The translations under genes were made by a program, and so were the position numbers. A DNA stretch of 64,000 nucleotides. It comes from Photobacterium iliopiscarium (lineage in GTDB: Bacteria > Pseudomonadota > Gammaproteobacteria > Enterobacterales > Vibrionaceae). Shown here piece after piece: positions 18,653 through 27,618 of the stretch. The notes beneath the pieces are model-generated. The model saw only the letters and a program-made list of their open reading frames with translations. It searched no databases and was not told the origin of the DNA. The stretch's first letter is position 1. The number at the start of each line of letters is the position of its first letter. The stretch covers positions 620,001 to 684,000 of the forward strand of contig NZ_PYOO01000001.1 in the NCBI RefSeq assembly GCF_003026395.1, in the 5' to 3' direction.

Positions 18653-19705
18653 ATGGCAGCATTAGGTACAAAAGAAACGATTTTAACCGCAATGAAGCGT
18701 GTTTATCGTTACCAAGCACAACACCAGACTCGCAGTGTGATTCGTCGTAGCGGTAAAACCCGTTTTATTAAAGATACGGATTGGGAACGTGGTGTATTTT
18801 GGTCATGTGTCTCCGCAGCGTGGCTAGCAACGGACGATAATGAATATCTTGATGGGGTAATGAATTATACCCTCCATACTGGTTTTCGCCCTGGGCCTAA
18901 TGATCGTTTTGCTGATGATCATATTTGCTGCCAAGCCTACCTTGATGTTTATCCATTAATTGATCAAATTGAAGCGTTAGAGCCAACCATTAAAGCGTTA
19001 GATCTTATGGTTGAGAGCCCACAAGCGGGTCGTAAAGATTGGTGGTGGTGTGACTCATTATTTATGGCGCCGCCAGCATTTGCGGCATTAACCCAACGCA
19101 CAGGTGATCCTAAGTACCTCGATTACATGAATACTGCATTTTGGGATTCAGTTGAGCACCTACTCGATCCTGAAACCGGTCTGTTCTACCGTGATTACCG
19201 TTATATTCCTGATGGTAATGGTGGCGAGTTACGTGAAGCGAACGGCAATAAAGTCTTCTGGAGTCGTGGCATTGGTTGGGTATTAGCCGCCGTGCCGCGT
19301 TTACTAGCGCGTATGCCTGCCGATTATCCACACCGTGAAAAGTATCTGGCGCTATTTACCTCACTGGCTGCTGAAGTGATTAAATATCAACAAGCGGATG
19401 GTTTTTGGCGTACAAGTTTGCTTGACCCTGACAATTTCCCTGCACCAGAAAGCAGTGCTACAGCGCTGTTCTGTTACGGTTTAGCGTGGGGCATAAAACA
19501 CGGTCATCTTGATGCTGAAACATATCTGCCTGTGGTTGAGACTTCATGGGCGGCATTACAAACCTGTATTCACGATAACGGCATGATGGGTTGGGTACAA
19601 TTACCAGCGTTCAATCCCCGTGATGTCGCGTTTGAACATAATATTGATTACGGTGCTGGGGCATTTTTGTTAGCTGCCACCGCCGTTGCTGATTTAGTGT
19701 CATAA
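18653..19705 (+). CDS. GH105 unsaturated glycuronyl hydrolase
   Basis: A 350-residue (alpha/alpha)6-barrel enzyme of the YteR/RhiN type. Typical GH105 segments are visible: KDWWWCDSLFMAPP with the catalytic Asp, GLFYRDYRY, FWSRGIGWVLAAVPRLL, ESSATALFCYGLAWGI and YGAGAFLLA. There is no signal peptide, so it acts in the cytoplasm. It should cleave the unsaturated uronic acid from the disaccharide delivered by the PTS and thus feed KduI/KduD and AgaA/AgaS. Known glycosaminoglycan loci more often use GH88 for this job. It starts 12 bases after kduD. Confidence 0.9.
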   Translation: MAALGTKETILTAMKRVYRYQAQHQTRSVIRRSGKTRFIKDTDWERGVFWSCVSAAWLATDDNEYLDGVMNYTLHTGFRPGPNDRFADDHICCQAYLDVYPLIDQIEALEPTIKALDLMVESPQAGRKDWWWCDSLFMAPPAFAALTQRTGDPKYLDYMNTAFWDSVEHLLDPETGLFYRDYRYIPDGNGGELREANGNKVFWSRGIGWVLAAVPRLLARMPADYPHREKYLALFTSLAAEVIKYQQADGFWRTSLLDPDNFPAPESSATALFCYGLAWGIKHGHLDAETYLPVVETSWAALQTCIHDNGMMGWVQLPAFNPRDVAFEHNIDYGAGAFLLAATAVADLVS

Positions 19706-19752
19706 ATAAAATAATAACGTCAATCTAATTGGTTGAAAAGCTAGGTTACTTC

Positions 19753-19784
19753 AAGCCGATTTGCTCGTCAGGTCGGCTTTTTTA
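19753..19784 (+). terminator. Terminator after the GH105 gene
   Basis: AAGCCGA (19753-19759) pairs with TCGGCTT (19773-19779), followed by a T run. It separates the main operon from the CBM9-like gene, which may still be reached by read-through. Confidence 0.8.
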
Positions 19785-19830
19785 TGCTTCATTGCAGATT
19801 AGTTGAAAAACGATAAATAAGGATATTGTA

Positions 19831-20577
19831 ATGAATAAGTTAGTCATCATAGCTGCTGCTGTGACTGCGAGTATGACAAGCTATCATGTGGTTGCTGAAA
19901 CAGTGACTCCAACAGTTGAACCAGTTACTGCGGTATATAACATTAATTATGCCAAGGTTGCCCCTGTTATTGATGGTATCGCTCATGATAATGAATGGAA
20001 ATCAGCCCAAGCGTTAACCGATTTTACCTTTCCTTGGCGTGATACACCTGCACCCGCAACGGAGTTTAAGGCGGTGTGGAATGCAGATTCACTTTATTTT
20101 CAATACACAGTGACAGATGCAAATGTAGCGATTGGGACTGATCCTGAGCGAGCAATTTTAGATTCTGATCGGGTTGAAATTTTCTTAGCGAAAGATGCTA
20201 ACTTATCCCGTTATTACACCATGGAAATTGATCCTAAAGCGCGGGTGTTTAGTGCTGAGGCGAGTTATGACATGGCTAATCAAAAACGCGCATCGTTAGA
20301 CAGTCATTGGGCATGGAAAGGCTTAGAAACTAAAGCAAGTTTAACCGATAGTGGTTACATTGTTGAAGGTAAGTTGCCGCTACAAACATTGACTGATTTA
20401 TCGTTATGGCAAAATAAGCAACAAACACAGTTGTTATGTGCATTAATGCGGGCTGAGTTCACGCAACAAGCCGATGGTAAGTTGGATATGGGCTGGATGG
20501 CATGGATCGATCCAAAAACACCAAAACCAAACTTCCATAATCCACAAACATTTGGTCGTTGTCAGTTAGTTAAATAA
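19831..20577 (+). CDS. Secreted CBM9-like carbohydrate-binding protein
   Basis: A 248-residue protein with an N-terminal signal peptide (about residues 1-22, ending HVVAE). The rest resembles the CBM9-like fold: APVIDGIAHDNEWKSAQ, a WRDTP segment, FKAVWNADSLYFQYTVTD, DSDRVEIFLA and YTMEIDPKARVF. Such domains bind sugars on the cell surface or in the periplasm. Its place after the glycosaminoglycan genes suggests a role in holding or presenting the oligosaccharide. It has no catalytic domain. Confidence 0.8.
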   Translation: MNKLVIIAAAVTASMTSYHVVAETVTPTVEPVTAVYNINYAKVAPVIDGIAHDNEWKSAQALTDFTFPWRDTPAPATEFKAVWNADSLYFQYTVTDANVAIGTDPERAILDSDRVEIFLAKDANLSRYYTMEIDPKARVFSAEASYDMANQKRASLDSHWAWKGLETKASLTDSGYIVEGKLPLQTLTDLSLWQNKQQTQLLCALMRAEFTQQADGKLDMGWMAWIDPKTPKPNFHNPQTFGRCQLVK

Positions 20578-20609
20578 TGCCCTTGAAGTAATATAGGTGA
20601 TTAAAAAAT

Positions 20610-20653
20610 AAGGTTTATGCTGATATTTATATCATATGGCATACGCCTTTTTT
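20610..20653 (+). terminator. Terminator after the CBM9-like gene
   Basis: AAGGTTTATGC (20610-20620) pairs imperfectly with GCATACGCCTT (20639-20649), with TGATAT/ATATCA as an inner stem, followed by a long T run. Confidence 0.65.
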
Positions 20654-20839
20654 TCTTTTATGGGAATTTGCCTATTTTTTGTGGTGGTGTTTTCGATGGG
20701 AATATAATGCAAATATTGGGATAAACACTAAAGTCTGTGAGATAATACTTGGCTAAGGTATAAATCTGCCAACATCTGTGGCTAGGTTTATTCTCTCCGA
20801 GATATTTTTATTGCATTCCCAATCGAGTTAGTGGACTTA

Positions 20840-22447
20840 ATGATACGTATTAATGAAGTTAAATTACCGTTAGATCATAGTGAAGTAGCTTTACATGATT
20901 TTGTCATCAACAAGTTATCGATAAATAAAGACCAACTAGTTGATATTCATGTCTTTAAACGTGGCTATGATGCCCGTAAAAAGAATGATATCTATCTGAT
21001 TTATACTTTAGATATCACGTTAAAAGACGTTGATGAAGAGCAATTACTAACGACATTTGCTGACGATCATCAGGTGAAAAAATCACCAGATACTAGCTAT
21101 AAATATGTTGCTCAAGCACCTAAAGATTTAACTGAACGTCCAATCGTGATTGGTATGGGTCCGTGTGGTTTATTTACGGGACTGATTCTCGCTCAAATGG
21201 GATTTAATCCTATTATTTTAGAGCGCGGAAAATCAGTACATGAGCGCGCGAAAGATACTTTCCGTTTTTGGCGTACGCGTGAGCTAAACACTGAATCAAA
21301 TGTGCAATTTGGTGAAGGTGGTGCAGGTACGTTCTCTGATGGTAAATTATACAGCCAAGTGAAAGATCCACATTTCTTAGGTCTTAAAGTTAAACAAGAA
21401 TTTGTTGCAGCAGGCGCACCAGCTGAAATTATTTATGTTAGCAAGCCTCACATTGGTACCTATAAATTGGTAACAATGGTTGAAAAAATGCGCAGTAAAA
21501 TCATCGAACTTGGCGGCGAAATTCGTTTCGAAACTCGCGTTGAAGAAATCAATATTGATGATAACCAAGTTACTGGCGTGACATTATCAACCGGTGAAGT
21601 GATTCCATCAAAGCATGTTGCATTAGCCATTGGCCACAGTGCGCGTGACACCTTCAAGATGTTGCACGACAAAGGTGTTCATTTAGAGGCGCAATCATTC
21701 TCGGTTGGTTTCCGTATTGAACATAAACAAGCAATGATCGATGCAGCGCGTTTTGGTAAAAATGCAGGTCATCCATTATTAGGTGCTGCTGATTATAAAC
21801 TGGTTCACCACTGTAAAAATGGTCGTTCTGTTTATAGCTTCTGTATGTGTCCTGGTGGCGTGGTTGTTGCCGCCACATCTGAGCTTGAGTCTGTTGTAAC
21901 CAACGGCATGAGCCAATACTCACGTAGCGAGCGTAATGCTAACAGTGCGATTGTTGTCGGTATTTCACCTGAAGACTTTGCTAATGATCCAATGCAAGGT
22001 ATTGCGCTACAACGTAAATTAGAGCGTAATGCTTATGTTCTTGGTGGCAGTAGCTATGACGCGCCAGCACAATGTGTAGGTGATTTCTTAGCAGGAAAAA
22101 CTATCAGCCAAATGGGCGATGTTGAACCGTCTTATAAGCCCAATGTTAAGTTAACTGACTTAAGCAGCAGTTTGCCTGATTATGCGATTGAAGCGATTCG
22201 CGAAGCATTACCTGCGTTTAATAAAAAGATCAAAGGTTTCTCAAATGCCGATAGCATGCTAACGGGTGTTGAAACGCGTACATCTTCTCCAGTACAAATT
22301 AAACGTGGACAAGACTTCCAAAGCATTAATACTAAAGGTTTATATCCTGGTGGTGAAGGTGCAGGTTATGCGGGTGGTATTTTATCTGCGGGCATCGATG
22401 GTATCAAAGTTGCCGAAGCGATTGCGCTTGATATGTTAAATGCATAA
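20840..22447 (+). CDS. NAD(P)/FAD-dependent oxidoreductase (COG2509 type)
   Basis: A 535-residue flavoprotein of a widespread family without an assigned reaction. An N-terminal RNA-binding-like domain (about residues 1-85, MIRINEVKLPLDHSEVAL) precedes the FAD fold with PIVIGMGPCGLFTGLILAQMG, and VQFGEGGAGTFSDGKL, CMCPGGVVVAA and YPGGEGAGYAGGILSAG follow. I placed the start at ATG 20840; a GTG three codons earlier is possible. It is a single gene with its own terminator. The function cannot be inferred from the neighbours. Confidence 0.85.
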   Translation: MIRINEVKLPLDHSEVALHDFVINKLSINKDQLVDIHVFKRGYDARKKNDIYLIYTLDITLKDVDEEQLLTTFADDHQVKKSPDTSYKYVAQAPKDLTERPIVIGMGPCGLFTGLILAQMGFNPIILERGKSVHERAKDTFRFWRTRELNTESNVQFGEGGAGTFSDGKLYSQVKDPHFLGLKVKQEFVAAGAPAEIIYVSKPHIGTYKLVTMVEKMRSKIIELGGEIRFETRVEEINIDDNQVTGVTLSTGEVIPSKHVALAIGHSARDTFKMLHDKGVHLEAQSFSVGFRIEHKQAMIDAARFGKNAGHPLLGAADYKLVHHCKNGRSVYSFCMCPGGVVVAATSELESVVTNGMSQYSRSERNANSAIVVGISPEDFANDPMQGIALQRKLERNAYVLGGSSYDAPAQCVGDFLAGKTISQMGDVEPSYKPNVKLTDLSSSLPDYAIEAIREALPAFNKKIKGFSNADSMLTGVETRTSSPVQIKRGQDFQSINTKGLYPGGEGAGYAGGILSAGIDGIKVAEAIALDMLNA

Positions 22448-22459
22448 TTAGTTAAATTA

Positions 22460-22506
22460 AAGGTGTAATAACAGCAAATCAGCACAATGTTATTGCACCT
22501 TTTATT
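22460..22506 (+). terminator. Terminator after the FAD oxidoreductase gene
   Basis: AAGGTGTAATAAC (22460-22472) pairs with GTTATTGCACCTT (22489-22501), with one G-U pair, and is followed by TTTATTG. Confidence 0.75.
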
Positions 22507-22745
22507 GTTATTCCTCATGAGCCCTTGGCGGTTATTTTCTGGTTTTTGTTCTGCTTTTTTTCTCCCTCCATTTCTTGTTCATTAAATGAAATAACGTCAG
22601 AATGTCGCATTAATATAAAGCGAATTCTTTATGTGTATTTTTTAATTGTTTGTTTTAAAAGTAAAAAATAACATATCTTAATTTTTTATTATTGATTGTT
22701 GTTATAAAAATCAAACAATATTGGGTTGTATTTTTATTTTTATTA

Positions 22746-22761
22746 TGTGATTTGCATCACT
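22746..22761 (+). promoter_or_regulatory. CRP-like site upstream of the DUF1275 gene
   Basis: TGTGATTTGCATCACT matches TGTGA-N6-TCACA with one mismatch. It lies about 140 bases before the DUF1275 start. The rest of the 450-bp gap is A/T-rich with no gene. Confidence 0.55.
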
Positions 22762-22899
22762 AAACTGAAGTTGCTAGCTATGCTGAAATATTTGGTTACA
22801 ATAGCGCTCAGCAAGGGTAAATAGCCTCTTTTGATTAATAGAGTGCTAAGGGTTTACTGATAGTCATAATATGGAAATATAGTCGGATATACATAGTAA

Positions 22900-23577
22900 A
22901 TGTTAAATGAAAGGCGGTTCTTTTTATCATTAATGCCATATTTGTTATTGTTTATTGCTGGTACTGTTGATTCGGTTGGGTTTTTACATCTAAAGAATGG
23001 CGTGTTTGCTTCTTTCATGAGTGGTAACTCGACCCATATGGGAATGGTATTAAGTTATCATGACTACCCACGTGCTGCTGTTTATATTGCAATTTTGAGC
23101 ATTTTTATTATCGGTTCCATGTCAGGTGAATTAATTGCCTTGTCGGGACGTCGGTTCTATCGTGGCGTGGTGATGGCATCGGTATCGGTTGTGCTGATAT
23201 TCGCCATTATTATGGAGTCTTATCTACCTTTTTTAGCGATTAATTTTATTCTATGTTATGCCATGGGAATGCAAAATATCGCGTTACGATTGACGATTGA
23301 AAAATCAATTCCACTAACGTATGCCACTGGGTATTTAGTTAATATCGGTCGGTTATTGGCATTGGCAATTGTTGGGCAAGGTGATCGTAAACGGTTGATA
23401 CAATACCTTTGTTTATGGGGTTCTTTGATTTCAGGTGCAATGAATGGCGGGCTTATAATGCAAACAATTCCCCAATATTCATTATTACCAGCATTGGCAT
23501 TAACCTCGTTTATAGCAATCACTTTGTTTTATATTGAATATAGCCATCGCTCGACACCAATGGATACTGAGTTGTAA
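22900..23577 (+). CDS. DUF1275 (YoaK-like) membrane protein
   Basis: A 225-residue inner-membrane protein of the DUF1275/YoaK family with about six hydrophobic helices. The family start LLLFIAGTVDSVGFL, then FASFMSGNSTHMG, and CYAMGMQNIALR are clear. Its function is unknown; some relatives are suggested transporters. No good ribosome site precedes the ATG at 22900, and an internal ATG at 22933 is a possible start. It is convergent with nanA. Confidence 0.82.
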   Translation: MLNERRFFLSLMPYLLLFIAGTVDSVGFLHLKNGVFASFMSGNSTHMGMVLSYHDYPRAAVYIAILSIFIIGSMSGELIALSGRRFYRGVVMASVSVVLIFAIIMESYLPFLAINFILCYAMGMQNIALRLTIEKSIPLTYATGYLVNIGRLLALAIVGQGDRKRLIQYLCLWGSLISGAMNGGLIMQTIPQYSLLPALALTSFIAITLFYIEYSHRSTPMDTEL

Positions 23578-23608
23578 TTATACGTATCAATTCACACTGT
23601 AAATAATA

Positions 23609-23640
23609 AAAAGCCAGCAATTATTTGCTGGCTTCTTTAT
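23609..23640. terminator. Terminator between the DUF1275 gene and nanA
   Basis: AAGCCAGCAA (23611-23620) and TTGCTGGCTT (23625-23634) form a perfect 10-bp stem with a 4-nt loop, A-rich on one side and T-rich on the other. It can serve both convergent genes. Confidence 0.88.
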
Positions 23641-23654
23641 ATGAGAAAAAACGG

Positions 23655-24548
23655 TTAAGACGCTAAAATAGCATCACGCATTTTGCACATCACATCTTGT
23701 TTTTGTTCTGCTGTTAATGTGCGTAATGGTAGGCGAGGGTTGCCTGCATCAATATCATGTAGCATCATGGCAGTTTTACCTGCCGCGACACCGCCGTATT
23801 CAACTAAGACACGAATAAGTGCAATCACATTGTCCATTTTATTGATCACGGTTTGATGATCGCCTTTAGCAAAAGCATCCATCATGTCGTGATAAAGTGG
23901 CGCTGCATAATTATAAGTACTGCCGACAGCGCTAATTGCACCTACCGCTAATGCACCAGGGAAATGCTCATCAACACCCCATGGCACATCAAACTTACTA
24001 TCACAAACGCGTAAACAACGTTGGTATTCATATAAATTAACGCTGTTAAATTTAACGCCATATAAATTAGGGATCACTTTATCAGCAGTGATTAAGAATT
24101 GTTCCATATCAACCGTTACGCCACTCATCTCTGAGTGATAGTAATAGAATCCTTTTGATGGTGCTGCTTCGGCAATTGTTTTGCAGTAATTAACTAAATC
24201 GGTAACATTATTTGGTTTAAAGAAGCAAGGACCAATGGCAGAGGTCGCATAGATATCTAACTGATCAGCATGACGGGTTAATTCAAGTGTATCTGTAATG
24301 CTTAACGCACCTGTATGAATGATAAGTTTTAGTTGGCCTGCACTTGCCTGTACCCATCGCTCTGCAACCGCTTTACGTTCTGCTACTGAACAATGAATGC
24401 CTTCGCCTGTTGTGCCCAAAACATAAGCACCGACAATGTTGGTATCAATAAGATGCTTAGCAATAGCATCAATAGCGACATAGTCAATTTCACCGTTAGC
24501 TAGAAATGGCGTATGAGGGGCTGCAATTAAACCTGTTAGCTTTTCCAT
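23655..24548 (-). CDS. nanA: N-acetylneuraminate lyase
   Basis: A 297-residue aldolase of the DapA/NanA family that splits sialic acid into N-acetylmannosamine and pyruvate. GTTGEG (residues 45-50) binds the pyruvate carboxylate, the tyrosine lies in FYYYHS and the Schiff-base lysine is Lys166 in GVKFNS. AAGGA precedes the ATG. It is divergent from nanR, with a palindromic operator 19 bases upstream of its start. Confidence 0.95.
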   Translation of the reverse strand: MEKLTGLIAAPHTPFLANGEIDYVAIDAIAKHLIDTNIVGAYVLGTTGEGIHCSVAERKAVAERWVQASAGQLKLIIHTGALSITDTLELTRHADQLDIYATSAIGPCFFKPNNVTDLVNYCKTIAEAAPSKGFYYYHSEMSGVTVDMEQFLITADKVIPNLYGVKFNSVNLYEYQRCLRVCDSKFDVPWGVDEHFPGALAVGAISAVGSTYNYAAPLYHDMMDAFAKGDHQTVINKMDNVIALIRVLVEYGGVAAGKTAMMLHDIDAGNPRLPLRTLTAEQKQDVMCKMRDAILAS

Positions 24549-24567
24549 GTCTCAGATCCTTATTTGT

Positions 24568-24580
24568 GAAGTTTTACTTC
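24568..24580. promoter_or_regulatory. NanR operator copy 1 (nanA promoter)
   Basis: GAAGTTTTACTTC is a perfect palindrome of two GAAGT arms with a 3-base spacer. It sits just upstream of nanA. The same element recurs before nanR and nanE, so it is very probably the NanR binding site. Confidence 0.75.
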
Positions 24581-24763
24581 TAAACTGCAATTATTTTGGA
24601 GTTGTATTATCATACGAAGTGAAATTTGGGTTTGCAATAAAAAAGAAACGACTTTGAGCGCTTTTAATAGAAACTGTGATCTATTGCTATTAATTGATTT
24701 TTGAAATTTATAAAATGTTTTTTAGCGCTATTTTAGATCGAAATGATGATTGGATTTGATTTT

Positions 24764-24776
24764 GGAGTAAAACTTC
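24764..24776. promoter_or_regulatory. NanR operator copy 2 (nanR promoter)
   Basis: GGAGTAAAACTTC differs from the perfect palindrome by one base. It is followed by ATAATGATAATACGA, part of which (TGATAATA) reappears inverted near the nanA copy. This suggests autoregulation of nanR. Confidence 0.72.
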
Positions 24777-24832
24777 ATAATGATAATACGATAAAGATCG
24801 TCACCTAAGCTGAAGAATGGCAAGGATAACGT

Positions 24833-25702
24833 ATGAATGCAGCAACAGATGCAATTCAAGTGGGTAAAATTTTAGATACGTTAGGTAGTCTACGTGATAG
24901 CTTGACACCATCGGCACGTCGAATCGCTGATTATGTATTAGTACAACCTCAACGTGTGACTGAGCTTTCAATTGCAGAACTCGCTCAGCAAGCTACCGTT
25001 GGCGAAGCCAGTATTATTCGTTTTTGTCGGGCACTTAATTTTAAAGGTTTTCAAGATCTTAAAATGAAATTAGCGATTGAGGTTGCAACACCTCATGATA
25101 CTGAAAAACACATGCTTGATACTGAATTAACCGCAGATGATGATGCTGAGCATATCGGTCGAAAGTTACAACAGACGATCAATAATGTATTAGGTGAAAC
25201 ATTAAATTTATTAGATTTTTCTAAATTAGAAGCGGTGGCTCGCGCTTTGCAGCAACAAAAACGGATTTATTTTTTTGGCGTGGGATCCTCTGGCATCACC
25301 GCAGAAGATGCGAAAAATAAACTCATGAGGATTGGATTTGATGTCGATGCGTTAACTAATAATCATTTTATGTATATGAAAGCTGCATTATTAAACCGTG
25401 ATGATGTTGCGATTGGTATTAGTCATTCCGGAACGTCAAAAGAAACCATTAAAGCGTTAGCATTGGCCAAAGAGTGTGGCGCAACTACTGTGGCGCTGAC
25501 GCATAATCCATTATCTCCGTTGGCTGAATTGTCTGATTATGTATTAATTAATGGTAATAGACAGGGGCAACTGCAAGGTGACTCTATTGGCACTAAAATA
25601 ACACAACTGTTTGTATTAGACATGCTTTATACATTGCTGGTTCGTGACAATCCTCAACATACACGGCAGCAGAAGTATAAAACAACCCAAGCGCTAGATT
25701 AA
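24833..25702 (+). CDS. nanR: RpiR-family sialic-acid regulator
   Basis: A 289-residue regulator with an N-terminal RpiR helix-turn-helix (ELSIAELAQQATVGEASIIRFCR, about residues 43-65) and a C-terminal SIS sugar-binding domain (YFFGVGSSGITAEDAKNK, IGISHSGTSKETIKAL). Vibrio uses this RpiR-type NanR, unlike the GntR-type NanR of E. coli; the ligand in Vibrio is ManNAc-6-P. It lies between nanA and nanEK with matching operators on both sides. Confidence 0.93.
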   Translation: MNAATDAIQVGKILDTLGSLRDSLTPSARRIADYVLVQPQRVTELSIAELAQQATVGEASIIRFCRALNFKGFQDLKMKLAIEVATPHDTEKHMLDTELTADDDAEHIGRKLQQTINNVLGETLNLLDFSKLEAVARALQQQKRIYFFGVGSSGITAEDAKNKLMRIGFDVDALTNNHFMYMKAALLNRDDVAIGISHSGTSKETIKALALAKECGATTVALTHNPLSPLAELSDYVLINGNRQGQLQGDSIGTKITQLFVLDMLYTLLVRDNPQHTRQQKYKTTQALD

Positions 25703-25723
25703 AATTTTACCAGAAATACCATT

Positions 25724-25751
25724 AGGCCACATTCAAATGTGGCCTTTTTTT
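25724..25751 (+). terminator. Terminator after nanR
   Basis: AGGCCACATT (25724-25733) pairs with AATGTGGCCT (25736-25745) and is followed by a run of seven Ts. Confidence 0.92.
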
Positions 25752-25819
25752 ATGGGTGCAATATAGCCTTGTTGGTTGTTCATTAAACATTAATCGCAAT
25801 TGATTGATTATTTTTTAAC

Positions 25820-25835
25820 TGTGATTTACATCGTG
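25820..25835 (+). promoter_or_regulatory. CRP-like site upstream of nanE
   Basis: TGTGATTTACATCGTG is close to TGTGA-N6-TCACA, with mismatches in the right half. It lies about 90 bases upstream of the third NanR operator, which fits CRP activation plus NanR repression of the nanEK operon. Confidence 0.5.
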
Positions 25836-25923
25836 ATTTTGGCGTTATTTTAGGCAAAGAGTGTGCAATATCTCTCTATTTAAAAAGTTCATTATTGCGT
25901 CACTCCAACGATAGCGACATGAT

Positions 25924-25936
25924 GGAGTCAAACTTC
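25924..25936. promoter_or_regulatory. NanR operator copy 3 (nanE promoter)
   Basis: GGAGTCAAACTTC, followed by ATAAC, matches copy 2 (GGAGTAAAACTTC-ATAAT) in 12 of 13 core bases. It lies 30 bases upstream of nanE. Confidence 0.7.
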
Positions 25937-25966
25937 ATAACGTTGATATTTTTGGAGCTAACGATC

Positions 25967-26683
25967 ATGGTTAAGCGTTCACAAACACTTCTTGCTCATA
26001 TAAATAATGGTTTTATCTCTTCTTGCCAGCCTGTTGATGATAGCCCAATGGATCAGCCTCAGATTGTATCGGCAATGGCGCAATCATCAGTTTTAGGGGG
26101 CGCTGCGGGTTTACGTATTGAAGGTATTGCAAATTTACAAGCAATACGTCCTCATGTTGATGTGCCTATCATCGGTATTATTAAGCGAGATTTGACGGAT
26201 TCAGCAGTAAGAATTACACCTTTTGTACAAGATGTTGCTGATCTTGCGGCTGCTGGGGCTGACATTATTGCGATTGATGGTACGCAACGTCAGCGTCCTG
26301 AAACGGTTGAAAATTTGATTAATGCTATTCATCAACACGGGTGTTTAGCAATGGCGGATTGTGCGACCTTGGCTGATGGTGATATGTGTCATCAACTAGG
26401 GGCTGACATTATTGGTTCGACATTATCAGGTTATACCGACGGTGAGATACCGACAGAGCCTGATTTAGAACTGGTGATGGCTTTACATCAACGTGGTTAT
26501 TTTGTGATGGCAGAAGGGCGTTATAACTCACCAGCGTTAGCGGCCCAAGCAATGACTGCTGGGGCAAATTGCGTTACGGTTGGTTCTGCAATCACCCGTA
26601 TTGAGTATATCTGCCAATGGTTTAAAGAAGCGGTAAATACCGCCGCAACCACAGATGAATTATCCCTTAAGGATATCGCATGA
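25967..26683 (+). CDS. nanE: N-acetylmannosamine-6-phosphate 2-epimerase
   Basis: A 238-residue TIM-barrel enzyme that converts ManNAc-6-P to GlcNAc-6-[41 protein letters not shown] and GYTDGE are family motifs, and AEGRYNSP holds the phosphate-binding part. I chose ATG 25967 ([15 protein letters not shown]) with GGAG upstream; a longer frame from 25895 would run through the operator. It overlaps nanK by four bases (ATGA). Confidence 0.94.
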   Translation: MVKRSQTLLAHINNGFISSCQPVDDSPMDQPQIVSAMAQSSVLGGAAGLRIEGIANLQAIRPHVDVPIIGIIKRDLTDSAVRITPFVQDVADLAAAGADIIAIDGTQRQRPETVENLINAIHQHGCLAMADCATLADGDMCHQLGADIIGSTLSGYTDGEIPTEPDLELVMALHQRGYFVMAEGRYNSPALAAQAMTAGANCVTVGSAITRIEYICQWFKEAVNTAATTDELSLKDIA

Positions 26684-27576
26684 GTATTTGTTTAGCGGTT
26701 GATATTGGTGGCACAAAAATAGCAGCAGCATTAGTTGATAGTGCGACCAATCAGATTGTTGACCGTCATCAAATCGTAACCCCTAAGTCGCAACAACCAG
26801 CGGTATTTTCCGCAGCATTAGCCTCTTTATTAACGCCGTTTATCGCGCAGGCTGATTTTGTAGCGATTGCCTCAACAGGGATCATTAATAACGGGATTTT
26901 AACAGCATTAAATCCCGCGAATTTAGGCGGCTTAAATCGCTTTGAATTAGTTGACGAGATTCAGCAGATTACAAAATTACCGACGTATGCAATGAACGAT
27001 GCTCAAGCGGCGGCATGGTATGAATTTATTTCGTTAACCCCTAATAATAATACCCACAATATGTTGTTTATTACTATTTCTACCGGTATCGGTGGTGGAT
27101 TAGTGTTGAATCAACAATTACAAACGGGCGCACGGGGTATTAGTGGTCATATTGGACATACTGTTGTTGATGCTAATGGTCCTGTGTGTGGTTGTGGTCG
27201 TCAAGGATGCATTGAAAAAGTGGCTTCAGGTACGGCGATCGGTGAGCTTGGTAGTGCCTTATTTAAGCGTCCATGTACTGGACAAGAGGTGTATCAACTG
27301 GCATTTGAAGGTAATAGTGAAGCGTTAAATATTATTCATTCTTCAGCCGCTGCGGTAGCGGAATTAATTGCCAATCTGACCATTACTTTAGATCTCGATA
27401 CGGTCGTTATTGGCGGAAGTGTCGGTCTTGCGCCTCATTATTGTGATTATATTCAACAATATCTAAATGAAAAACCAGAATTTTATCGACCTTGTATTAT
27501 TCCAGCCAAGTCGGGTGGGGATGCGGGGTTATTAGGTGCAGCTCATTGGTTTGCACGACAAGAAAGTCATACATAG
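26680..27576 (+). CDS. nanK: N-acetylmannosamine kinase (ROK family)
   Basis: A 298-residue ROK-family sugar kinase that phosphorylates ManNAc at C6. [14 protein letters not shown] is the ATP phosphate-binding loop, [12 protein letters not shown] follows, and [29 protein letters not shown] carries the substrate His and zinc-binding cysteines. The start overlaps nanE, so the two are translationally coupled. Confidence 0.94.
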   Translation: MSICLAVDIGGTKIAAALVDSATNQIVDRHQIVTPKSQQPAVFSAALASLLTPFIAQADFVAIASTGIINNGILTALNPANLGGLNRFELVDEIQQITKLPTYAMNDAQAAAWYEFISLTPNNNTHNMLFITISTGIGGGLVLNQQLQTGARGISGHIGHTVVDANGPVCGCGRQGCIEKVASGTAIGELGSALFKRPCTGQEVYQLAFEGNSEALNIIHSSAAAVAELIANLTITLDLDTVVIGGSVGLAPHYCDYIQQYLNEKPEFYRPCIIPAKSGGDAGLLGAAHWFARQESHT

Positions 27577-27618
27577 AAATTAATTATCTTATCTCAACCC
27601 TAAATGGTGAGGCTTAAT

